A DNA stretch of 64,000 nucleotides from Luteibacter sp. OK325 (lineage in GTDB: Bacteria; Pseudomonadota; Gammaproteobacteria; Xanthomonadales; Rhodanobacteraceae). The notes under the pieces are model-generated. The model saw only the letters and a list, made by a program, of their open reading frames with translations, ran no database searches and was not told where the DNA came from. The DNA is taken from the NCBI RefSeq assembly GCF_003050935.1, contig NZ_QAOX01000001.1:310001-374000 (forward strand), given 5' to 3'. How positions within the stretch are numbered: the stretch's first letter is position 1; every line of letters starts with the position of its first letter. A program made the position numbers and the translations under genes. This document shows positions 30,014 to 37,290 of this stretch, piece by piece.

Positions 30014-30913
30014 CTAACCGCGGCGACGTCCGCTGATGCGCACCCAGTCTTCCAGCGTGCGCACTTCGAGATCCTCGAACCACTCCGCATAACGCACGAG
30101 GAGCTCCTCGTGCTGACCATGAAGAATGCCCGACAGAGCAAACGGAGCGCCCGGCTTCACGGCAGCCGCGAAAGTCGGCGCAAGTTCGCCGAGCGGCCCC
30201 GCAAGGATGTTGGCGACGAGGACGTCGGCAAGTTCCTTCGGCGCCTCGCCCGGCAGATAGACGGCCAGATCGGCGTGCACGCCATTGCGCTCAGCATTGT
30301 CGTGCGAGGAAATCAGCGCCTGCGGATCGTTGTCGATGCCGACCGCGCGGGCAGCGCCCAGCTTCAGCGCGGCGATGGCGAGAATGCCCGAGCCGCAGCC
30401 GTAGTCGAGCACGAGCTTGTCGGCCATCTGCTGGCTGTCCAGCCACTCCAGGCACATGGCGGTGGTCGGATGGGTGCCAGTACCGAAAGCCAGGCCCGGG
30501 TCGAGCCGCACGACGACGATGTCACCCTCGACCGGCGGCTCGATGTTCCACGGATAGACCCATAGGCGGCGGCCGAACGGCATCGGCTTGAACTGATCCA
30601 TCCAGGCGCGCGTCCAGTCCTGGTCGTCGACGACCCGCCAGGTGATCTGCGCGGGCTCGATGAAGGGCAGGTCGTCGGCAATGGCGGCTGTGAGGCCGCG
30701 CTTGTCGGCGTCCGCGTCGAAGAGCGCGTTCAGGACAATCTGGTTCCACAGCGGAAGTTCGCCCACGCCCGGCTCGAAGATGGCCTCTTCATCGGGCGTT
30801 TCGGCGTCGGCGTCCTGCAGGGTGATGGACAGCGCGCCCAGGTCTTCGAGGGCGGTTTCGACCCGCGGCTGCTCGGCGGCGCGGATCGTCAGGGAGAGTT
30901 CGAGCCAGGGCAT
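30014..30913 (-). CDS. prmA: Ribosomal protein L11 methyltransferase
   Basis: A 299-residue SAM-dependent enzyme that trimethylates ribosomal protein L11. The N-terminal ferredoxin-like substrate domain begins MPWLELSL, the usual PrmA start, so I placed the ATG at 30913 rather than at 30925. The catalytic domain contains LDPGLAFGTGTHPTT and the SAM site LDYGCGSGILAIAA, plus the NILAGPL motif. Divergent from the zinc-ribbon gene. No clear ribosome site. Confidence 0.95.
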   Translation of the reverse strand: MPWLELSLTIRAAEQPRVETALEDLGALSITLQDADAETPDEEAIFEPGVGELPLWNQIVLNALFDADADKRGLTAAIADDLPFIEPAQITWRVVDDQDWTRAWMDQFKPMPFGRRLWVYPWNIEPPVEGDIVVVRLDPGLAFGTGTHPTTAMCLEWLDSQQMADKLVLDYGCGSGILAIAALKLGAARAVGIDNDPQALISSHDNAERNGVHADLAVYLPGEAPKELADVLVANILAGPLGELAPTFAAAVKPGAPFALSGILHGQHEELLVRYAEWFEDLEVRTLEDWVRISGRRRG

Positions 30914-30963
30914 CGGGACGGCCATTCGGTGGACGGATCGACGATTCTACCGGTCGCCCACGT

Positions 30964-30969
30964 TATGAT
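30964..30969 (+). promoter_or_regulatory. TANNNT -10 hexamer six bases before a start codon
   Basis: TATGAT ends exactly six bases before the ATG of the zinc-ribbon gene. There is no ribosome site, so the transcript may begin at the ATG (leaderless). Confidence 0.5.
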
Positions 30970-30975
30970 CTAACG

Positions 30976-31779
30976 ATGTATACGCAGTGTCCCGAGTGCC
31001 TTACGGTCTACAAACTGGAAGCCGAGCTTCTGGTGCCTGCGTGCGGCTGCGTGCGCTGCGGGCATTGCGAGGCCGTGTTCAACGCCCTCGGCACGCTGGC
31101 CGCGCAACTGCCGCCGGAGCCGTTCACGCGGCTGCCCGAGCGGGCACTCGATCAGGAACCTCCCCTCGTCGAGGTGGCGGTGTTCCGACCCCGCCCGATA
31201 CCGGACGCGCCGGAAGATCCAGGCACCGAGCCGGCGTACGCCGAGGCGCCTGCCGAGGATTTCTCCCAGCTGACGTTCACCCCCAAGTTCGCCAAGGCCC
31301 GGCGCCGCTCATGGCAAGGCGCTGTATGGACGGCAGTCTGCATCACGCTGATGCTCGGTCTCGGCGCGCAGCTCGCCTGGGCCAAGCGCGACTCGCTCAT
31401 CGCCGACCCGACCATCGGGCCTGCCTTGCAGGCCGGATGTTCCGTCGTCGGCTGTCGCTTGCCTCTGGTCGCGGAACCGACGCGCCTGCGACTGATGGCC
31501 CGCGACGTCGAACAGCATCCTTCCGTTCGTGACGGGCTGCTCATCACGGCGAGCGTACGAAATGATGCGTCGTTTGCGCAGCCCTACCCCGTCGTTACCA
31601 TCGTGCTTTCGGATGCCAATGGACAACGCCTGGCCATGCGCCGGTTCGAGCCGACCGACTATGTGGGCGACGCCGGTGTGCGCGCACGCGGGCTGGATGG
31701 CGGAGCCACCACGGCGATGGTGTTCGAAGTGCAAGACCCGGGCCAGCGGGCAGTCGCCTTCGCCTTCAGCTTCGACTGA
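30976..31779 (+). CDS. Zinc-ribbon / DUF3426 membrane protein
   Basis: A 267-residue protein. Its N-terminus is an MJ0042-type zinc ribbon (MYTQCPECLTVYKL, then CVRCGHCEAVFN), with an extra Cys in the second knuckle. A Pro/Glu-rich linker, one membrane helix (about residues 116-135) and a DUF3426 domain follow, with a Cys pair (CSVVGCRLP) after the membrane. The layout puts the ribbon in the cytoplasm and DUF3426 in the periplasm. The position between prmA and fis is typical of xanthomonads and related groups. Function unknown. Confidence 0.87.
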   Translation: MYTQCPECLTVYKLEAELLVPACGCVRCGHCEAVFNALGTLAAQLPPEPFTRLPERALDQEPPLVEVAVFRPRPIPDAPEDPGTEPAYAEAPAEDFSQLTFTPKFAKARRRSWQGAVWTAVCITLMLGLGAQLAWAKRDSLIADPTIGPALQAGCSVVGCRLPLVAEPTRLRLMARDVEQHPSVRDGLLITASVRNDASFAQPYPVVTIVLSDANGQRLAMRRFEPTDYVGDAGVRARGLDGGATTAMVFEVQDPGQRAVAFAFSFD

Positions 31780-31953
31780 CCGTTCGAAAAAATTTCTTTT
31801 TACAAGCCTGCACATCACCCTCCGGGACGAGTACACTCGATTCCCTTCGCGACGCTCGACCCCCTTGTAAGGTGTGGCCGTGTCGCAATCCAAGCGACCA
31901 TACTGAAAGAACCGACCGGGGACTCGTGTCCCGGCCTGCGAGAGGGGAATGCC

Positions 31954-32235
31954 TTGAACGCTGTGAGACTAACTGCCGGTGAGGCCGCCAACGAGACCTC
32001 CATGCAGAGTGCCCTCAGCGAATGCGTCAGCCGTACCGTCCGTCGTTACCTGGCGGACATCGGCGATACCGAAGGCGGCGAAGGTCTCCATGCCCTGGTG
32101 ATCCGCGAAGTCGAAGGTCCCCTGCTGCGCGAAGTCCTTGCTTTCCACGAAGGCAACCAGAGCCGCGCTGCGGTCGCCCTCGGCATCAATCGTGCCACCC
32201 TGCGCAAGAAGCTGGCCGCCCACGGCATTTCCTAA
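31954..32235 (+). CDS. fis: DNA-binding protein Fis
   Basis: A 93-residue nucleoid protein that bends DNA and activates growth-related genes. The C-terminal helix-turn-helix [20 protein letters not shown] is intact, and the dimerising helices precede it. The in-frame start is TTG at 31954 with an AGAGGGG ribosome site six bases upstream; the ATG at 31949 is out of frame. A rare start may limit expression. The 174-bp leader (31780-31953) contains a small hairpin at 31916-31934 just before the ribosome site. dusB, which precedes fis in E. coli, is absent here. Confidence 0.93.
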   Translation: MNAVRLTAGEAANETSMQSALSECVSRTVRRYLADIGDTEGGEGLHALVIREVEGPLLREVLAFHEGNQSRAAVALGINRATLRKKLAAHGIS

Positions 32236-32243
32236 AGGGCCGC

Positions 32244-32249
32244 TATAAT
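32244..32249 (+). promoter_or_regulatory. Consensus -10 of purH
   Basis: A perfect TATAAT, 27 bp upstream of the purH ATG and just after the fis stop. No good -35 is seen, so activator dependence or read-through from fis is possible. Confidence 0.5.
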
Positions 32250-32276
32250 GGAGCGCTTTCCTCCCCGGAAGTGCCC

Positions 32277-33866
32277 ATGCCCACGCCCGATCTCGTTTCC
32301 GTCCGCCGCGCGCTTGTCAGCGTTTCCGACAAGCAGGGCCTGACCGAACTCGCCCGCCGCCTCGTCGCGGCCAACGTCGAAATCCTTTCCACGGGCGGTT
32401 CCGCGAAAGCACTGCGCGATGCCGGCATCCCGGTGCGCGATGTCGGCGACCTCACCGGCTTCCCCGAGATCATGGACGGCCGCGTGAAGACGCTGCACCC
32501 GCGCGTGCATGGCGGCCTGCTCGGCCGCCGCGGCACCGACGACGCCGTGATGGCCGAACATGGCATCGTGCCGATCGACCTGCTCGTGCTGAATCTCTAT
32601 CCGTTCGAACGCACCGTGGCCGATCCGGCATGCACGCTGGAGAACGCCATCGAGAACATCGACATCGGCGGACCGGCGATGCTGCGCGCCGCGGCGAAGA
32701 ACTGGAACGATGTCGGCGTGCTTACCGATCCGACGCAGTACGAAGGCGCGCTTTTGGAGATCGAAGGTAAGGGCGGCCTTTCCCGCGCCACGCGCTTCAG
32801 GCTCTCGGTGGCGGCCTTCAATCGGGTCTCGAACTACGACGCCGCCATCAGCGATTACCTCTCGGGCGTCACGCTCGATGAGAGCCACACGGCCATCGCC
32901 GGACACGCGGAGTTCCCGGAGCAGTCCAACGGTCGCTTCGTGAAGGTGATGGATCTGCGCTACGGCGAGAATCCGCACCAGGCCGGTGCGTTCTATCGCG
33001 ACCTGTACCCGGCGCCGGGTACCCTGGCGACGTTCCGCCAGTTGCAGGGCAAAGAGCTCTCGTTCAACAACATCGCCGACGCCGATGCGGCCTGGGAATG
33101 CGTGCGCCAGTTCGACGCGCCCGCCTGCGTCATCGTCAAGCATGCCAATCCCTGTGGCGTGGCCGTGGCGAGCGATCCCCTGGCCGCCTATGAACTTGCC
33201 TACGCCACCGACCCCACCTCGGCCTTTGGCGGCATCATCGCGTTCAACCGCCCGCTGGATGCGGAAACGGCAAAGGTGATTCTCAAGCGGCAGTTCGTCG
33301 AGGTCCTGATCGCCCCGGCGGTCGATGCCGGCGCGGTGGAAGAAGCGACGAAGAAGGCCAACGTGCGGGTGCTCGAGATCCCGCCGGGTGATGGCCGCAA
33401 CACGCACGACATCAAACGCGTCGGCTCCGGCCTGCTGGTGCAGACCGCCGACGATCGCCAGGTACAGCGCGACGAACTCAAGGTCGTCAGCAAGCGCCAG
33501 CCTACGCCGGCCGAACTGGACGACCTCCTGTTCGCCTGGCGCGTGGCCAAGATGGTCAAGTCCAACGCCATCGTCTACGCCCGCGACAATCGCACCGTCG
33601 GCATCGGCGCCGGACAGATGAGCCGCGTGGTCAGCGCGAAGATCGCCGGCCTCAAGGCCGAGGAAGCGGGCCTTGTGGTGCCGGGTAGCGCCATGGCCTC
33701 CGATGCCTTCTTCCCGTTCCGCGACGGTATCGACGCGGCCGCCGCCGCCGGCATTCGCGCGGTGATCCAGCCGGGCGGTTCCATGCGCGACAACGAGGTG
33801 ATCGCCGCGGCGGATGAGCATGATATGGCGATGGTGTTTACCGGTGTTCGGCATTTCCGCCATTGA
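32277..33866 (+). CDS. purH: Bifunctional AICAR formyltransferase / IMP cyclohydrolase
   Basis: A 529-residue enzyme, the same length as in E. coli, catalysing the last two steps of IMP synthesis. The N-terminal MGS-like cyclohydrolase domain ([18 protein letters not shown]) and the AICAR transformylase with [27 protein letters not shown] and [13 protein letters not shown] are present. The start was taken at ATG 32277 with GGAAG upstream; the longer frame overlaps fis and is not coding. Confidence 0.96.
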   Translation: MPTPDLVSVRRALVSVSDKQGLTELARRLVAANVEILSTGGSAKALRDAGIPVRDVGDLTGFPEIMDGRVKTLHPRVHGGLLGRRGTDDAVMAEHGIVPIDLLVLNLYPFERTVADPACTLENAIENIDIGGPAMLRAAAKNWNDVGVLTDPTQYEGALLEIEGKGGLSRATRFRLSVAAFNRVSNYDAAISDYLSGVTLDESHTAIAGHAEFPEQSNGRFVKVMDLRYGENPHQAGAFYRDLYPAPGTLATFRQLQGKELSFNNIADADAAWECVRQFDAPACVIVKHANPCGVAVASDPLAAYELAYATDPTSAFGGIIAFNRPLDAETAKVILKRQFVEVLIAPAVDAGAVEEATKKANVRVLEIPPGDGRNTHDIKRVGSGLLVQTADDRQVQRDELKVVSKRQPTPAELDDLLFAWRVAKMVKSNAIVYARDNRTVGIGAGQMSRVVSAKIAGLKAEEAGLVVPGSAMASDAFFPFRDGIDAAAAAGIRAVIQPGGSMRDNEVIAAADEHDMAMVFTGVRHFRH

Positions 33867-33874
33867 GCCAGGAG

Positions 33875-33933
33875 CATCGCCGCTGAAGCGGCTCCCACAA
33901 TCGCTGCTTTTGTGGGAGCCGATTTATCGGCGA
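33875..33933. repeat. REP pair 5, tail to tail
   Basis: CGCCGCTGAAGCGGCTCCCACA is followed after 11 bp by TGTGGGAGCCGATTTATCGG in inverted orientation. It lies between convergent purH and the BASS transporter gene, and the second arm reaches into the transporter's last codons and stop. Confidence 0.88.
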
Positions 33934-34919
33934 AGGGTGCTCGCGACCAGCTTCGACTGCGCCTCACGCCGCACCGCATACCGCCGCGCCAGCACCGCAC
34001 ACGTCATCAGCTGGATCTGATGGAACAACATGATCGGCAATACGATCAGCCCCAGCGGATGGCCGGCAAATAGCACCTTCGCCATCGGTACGCCGGACGC
34101 CAGGCTCTTCTTCGAGCCACAGAACACGATGGTGATCTCGTCCTCACGTGAGAAGCCAAGTGCCCGGGCGCCGTAACGCGTGGTCAGCAAGGCGCACGCC
34201 AGCAACACCACGTTGACGACGACCAGGCCACCGAGCACCGGCAGCGGCAACTGCTTCCACAACCCCTGCAGTACGGCCGCACTGAAGGCCGTGTAGACCA
34301 CCAGCAGGATCGATCCCCGATCCACGAAGGTCAGCAAGGTGGCGTGCTTGCGCACCCAACCGCCTATCCAGCGCTGCGCGACCTGGCCGGCGACGAAGGG
34401 CACGAACAACTGAAGCACGATCGATCCCACCGCATGCCACGACAGGCCGCCCTGCCCCGTGCCGGCGATCATTACCCCGACCAGCAACGGCGTAATGAAG
34501 ATGCCGAGCATGCTCGATGCGGAAGCCGAAACGATCGCCGCGGGCACATTGCCGCGTGCGATCGAGGTAAACGCGATCGACGACTGCACGGTCGATGGCA
34601 ACGTGCACAGGAAGAGGATGCCCAGGTAGAGGTCGGGTGACACCAGCGGGGACAACACCGGCTTTAGCAACAGCCCGAGCACCGGAAACAGGACGAAGGT
34701 GCTCGCCAGCACGGTGAGGTGCAGCCGCCAGTGGGTCATACCTGCCACGACGGCTTCCCGCGACAGCTTTGCGCCGTGCAGGAAAAACAACAGGGCGATG
34801 GCGATATCCGTCAGCCCGGCGAAAGCCTGCGCCGTCACACCACGACAGGGCAGGAAGCTCGCCAGCAATACGGTGGCGATCAGCGAGAGGGTGAAGCCAT
34901 CGGGCAGGAAGCGGCGCAT
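33924..34919 (-). CDS. Bile acid:sodium symporter family (YfeH-like) transporter
   Basis: About 331 residues with roughly nine or ten hydrophobic segments. The family motifs [39 protein letters not shown] and the late [13 protein letters not shown] are clear and match the SBF-like YfeH subgroup. The transported solute is unknown. I chose ATG 34919 ([13 protein letters not shown]) over a TTG at 34979 because the shorter form matches the family start. The final residues (LRR) and stop lie in a REP arm. Divergent from a LysR gene with an operator-like palindrome between them, so it is probably that regulator's target. Confidence 0.87.
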   Translation of the reverse strand: MRRFLPDGFTLSLIATVLLASFLPCRGVTAQAFAGLTDIAIALLFFLHGAKLSREAVVAGMTHWRLHLTVLASTFVLFPVLGLLLKPVLSPLVSPDLYLGILFLCTLPSTVQSSIAFTSIARGNVPAAIVSASASSMLGIFITPLLVGVMIAGTGQGGLSWHAVGSIVLQLFVPFVAGQVAQRWIGGWVRKHATLLTFVDRGSILLVVYTAFSAAVLQGLWKQLPLPVLGGLVVVNVVLLACALLTTRYGARALGFSREDEITIVFCGSKKSLASGVPMAKVLFAGHPLGLIVLPIMLFHQIQLMTCAVLARRYAVRREAQSKLVASTLRR

Positions 34920-34969
34920 GAGCGTGACCAGCGGGGGACGGGAGATCGCTATTGCACCCCCTGCCGACT

Positions 34970-34990
34970 GATAAGACAAATTGTTTTATC
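34970..34990. promoter_or_regulatory. Predicted LysR operator between transporter and regulator
   Basis: GATAAGACAA-A-TTGTTTTATC is a 10-bp inverted repeat with one mismatch and a 1-bp centre. It is AT-rich in a GC-rich setting and lies midway between the divergent transporter and lysR starts, the usual place for a LysR-type recognition site. Confidence 0.7.
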
Positions 34991-35001
34991 TGATCCGGTG
35001 A

Positions 35002-35007
35002 TACATT
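35002..35007 (+). promoter_or_regulatory. TANNNT -10 hexamer six bases before the lysR start
   Basis: TACATT ends exactly six bases before the ATG at 35014. No ribosome site is visible. TTGTTT at 34981-34986, within the operator, could serve as a -35 with a short 15-bp spacer. Confidence 0.45.
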
Positions 35008-35013
35008 AATCGC

Positions 35014-35904
35014 ATGAATGTCTCGATGCGCCAGCTTCGCGCCTTCCTCGCCGTGGCCAGCCACCGGCATTTCCGTCGTGCCGCGGACGCCCTGCATCTG
35101 ACCCAGCCCGCGGTGAGCCGCCTGATCGCCGACCTGGAGGCTGAGCTCGACGTGCGGCTGTTCGACCGCAGTACGCGCGAGGTGGTGCCCACCGAGGCCG
35201 GGCGCTACCTCGAGCAGGCGGCGTCCCGCGTGCTGGACGAACTGGATGGCGTGCTGGCGCAGGTGCGCACGCAATCCGATCCCCTGCGCGGGCGCGTCCG
35301 CATGGCGGCCGTTCCGACGCTCTCCGCCGGCCTCGTGCCTGCATGCATAGCCCATTGCGCGACCGCGCATCCGGCGATCGAGATCCTCCTTCGCGACCAG
35401 AGCCAGGCCCAGGTATTGGACGCCGTGCGCGGAGGTGAGGTGGACTTCGGGCTCACCGTGGAACCGGCCACACCGGAAGAGTTCGACGTGGAAACCATCC
35501 TGCGCGACCCGTTCAGTGTTGTCTGCCGGGCGGACCATCGGTTCGCGACGAAGCGCCACGTCACCTGGAAGGCCCTCGAGCATGAGTCGCTCATCCTTCT
35601 CGACCACGCCTCCGGCTCCCGACGGCTGATCGACACGGCGTTCACCACGCGAAACATCCCGGTGCGCGTGACGCTGGAGGTCGGACATCCCCATACCGCT
35701 TTTCGCATGGTGGAGGCCGGGCTCGGCGTGACAGTCACGCCAGCGCTATCGCTCGATGCCCTGCGCCCCGGGCTGGTTGCCGTGAATCTTTCCCCCGAGC
35801 TGTACCGTGAGGTCACGCTCATTCGCCGGCGCGCCCGTTCGTTATCGCCGCCTGCGCAGACGGTATGGAACGCCTTTCGCGACATGGCGCTCACGCTGGC
35901 TTGA
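35014..35904 (+). CDS. LysR family transcriptional regulator
   Basis: A 296-residue regulator. The N-terminal winged helix-turn-helix (MRQLRAFLAVASHRHFRRAA, then LTQPAVSRLIADLEAEL) is followed by a periplasmic-binding-protein-like effector domain from about residue 90. It is divergent from the BASS transporter and probably controls it and possibly itself through the palindrome at 34970-34990. The effector is unknown. No ribosome site precedes the ATG; a second ATG lies four codons further in. Confidence 0.92.
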   Translation: MNVSMRQLRAFLAVASHRHFRRAADALHLTQPAVSRLIADLEAELDVRLFDRSTREVVPTEAGRYLEQAASRVLDELDGVLAQVRTQSDPLRGRVRMAAVPTLSAGLVPACIAHCATAHPAIEILLRDQSQAQVLDAVRGGEVDFGLTVEPATPEEFDVETILRDPFSVVCRADHRFATKRHVTWKALEHESLILLDHASGSRRLIDTAFTTRNIPVRVTLEVGHPHTAFRMVEAGLGVTVTPALSLDALRPGLVAVNLSPELYREVTLIRRRARSLSPPAQTVWNAFRDMALTLA

Positions 35905-35948
35905 GCGACGTCGACGGATGATGCCCGCCTTCCGACAGGAGGCATGCG

Positions 35949-36647
35949 ATGAGCTATCAGCTGTATTACTGGACAGGCTTGCAGGGACGCGGTGAGTTCG
36001 TGCGGTTATGCCTGGAGGACGCAGGCGCTGAGTACACCGATGTCGCGCGCATCGAGGGCGACGAGGTAATGACACCGTTCCTCGATGGCGAACACGAAGG
36101 CGCCTTGCCCTTCGCGCCACCGTTCCTCAAGTCCGGCCGACTGATCATCGCGCAAGTGGCCAATATTCTTCACTACCTCGGGCCTCGCCACGGGCTGGTG
36201 CCGGAAAGCGAAGCCAGGCGCCTGCATGCGCATCAGCTCGAGCTGACCATCACCGATCTTGTCGCCGAGGTACACGACACGCACCACCCGGTGGCATCGG
36301 AGCTTTACTACGAGGATCAGAAAGCGGAGGCAAAGAAGCGCTCGAAGGATTTCCGCGAGAACCGCATTCCCAAGTTCCTCGATTACTTCGAGAAGGCGGT
36401 GGAACGCGGTGGCGGCAAGTTCCCGCTGCGCGAGCATTCGTATGTCGACCTCTCGCTTTTCCAGATCATGGCCGGCCTGGAGTACGCCTTTCCCAGGGCC
36501 ATGGCGAAGCAGAAAGTGCCGCTGCTCCGCGACCTGAAACAGCGTGTCGAGGACCGACCGAAGGTCGCTGCCTATCTGGCGTCGGAGCGACGCATCCCGT
36601 TCAACACCTCAGGCATCTTCCGGCATTACCCCGAACTCGATGACTGA
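35949..36647 (+). CDS. Glutathione S-transferase family protein
   Basis: A 232-residue protein with an N-terminal thioredoxin-like GST domain (YYWTGLQGRGEFVRLCLEDAG) and a C-terminal helical domain. The position of the catalytic Tyr (YYWTGLQGRGE) resembles the sigma/mu-like subgroup; the SNAIL-type glutathione contact is replaced by IAQVANILHYL. AGGAGGC lies eight bases upstream. The substrate is unknown. It follows the LysR gene by 44 bp in the same direction and may belong to its regulon. Confidence 0.87.
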   Translation: MSYQLYYWTGLQGRGEFVRLCLEDAGAEYTDVARIEGDEVMTPFLDGEHEGALPFAPPFLKSGRLIIAQVANILHYLGPRHGLVPESEARRLHAHQLELTITDLVAEVHDTHHPVASELYYEDQKAEAKKRSKDFRENRIPKFLDYFEKAVERGGGKFPLREHSYVDLSLFQIMAGLEYAFPRAMAKQKVPLLRDLKQRVEDRPKVAAYLASERRIPFNTSGIFRHYPELDD

Positions 36648-36664
36648 GGCTGGATGGCCGCGAC

Positions 36665-37195
36665 TCAGTTCGAGTTGACCGGCTTGGGCGCCGCACCCCA
36701 CTCGTACACCTTGTAGTACACCGGATCGACCGGCCCGTTCTTGGGGTCATGCAGCTTGCCGTCGGGATCGGCCATGTAGGTCTGCGGGACGCCGTTCTTC
36801 GGCGTCACCACGATCATGGTCAGCTTGCCGCCCGAGCGGAATTCCTGGACCTGGTCGTCGCCCTGCTGGCGGATCGTTACCTGGGGCGGCTCCTGGCCGC
36901 GCGCGTCGGTGCCACCGTTGTCCTGCATGGAAGGCAACCGGATGGACGACCCCGTCGAGCCCTGGGCGTCGGAGGTGGCTGGCGTGGTGCGGCCGTCCTG
37001 AGCCTCGTCGTACGGCACCGGCCGCTCGATCGGCTTCTGCCCCGAGCGGTCCGGCTCGCCTGCCTTGACGCCCGGATCGTTGAGGGCCGGCGGCGGCGGC
37101 AACGGCGTCAGCTTCGGATCCGTGGCGGTCTGGGCGGCCACGGGAAGTGCCAGGGCCAGGGCGAGCGCGGCAACGAGGGCGTGCGAGCGGTTCAT
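36665..37195 (-). CDS. DUF2782 secreted protein
   Basis: A 176-residue protein with a signal peptide (ALALALALPVAAQ), a Pro/Gly-rich region (about residues 30-100) and a C-terminal DUF2782 core (VTIRQQGDDQVQEFRSGGKL ... YMADPDGK). DUF2782 proteins are small and periplasmic with no known function, and lie next to polA in many gammaproteobacteria. Here it is divergent from polA with 95 bp between starts and convergent with the GST gene (17 bp between stop codons). Confidence 0.82.
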   Translation of the reverse strand: MNRSHALVAALALALALPVAAQTATDPKLTPLPPPPALNDPGVKAGEPDRSGQKPIERPVPYDEAQDGRTTPATSDAQGSTGSSIRLPSMQDNGGTDARGQEPPQVTIRQQGDDQVQEFRSGGKLTMIVVTPKNGVPQTYMADPDGKLHDPKNGPVDPVYYKVYEWGAAPKPVNSN

Positions 37196-37290
37196 GGGGA
37201 ATCTCCGTGCGGGGTGACGAGGATAGCAAGCCGCATGCCGCTTTCCACGTGAACGGACGGTCCGCGTTCGGCCATGAGAGAATCGGAGGT

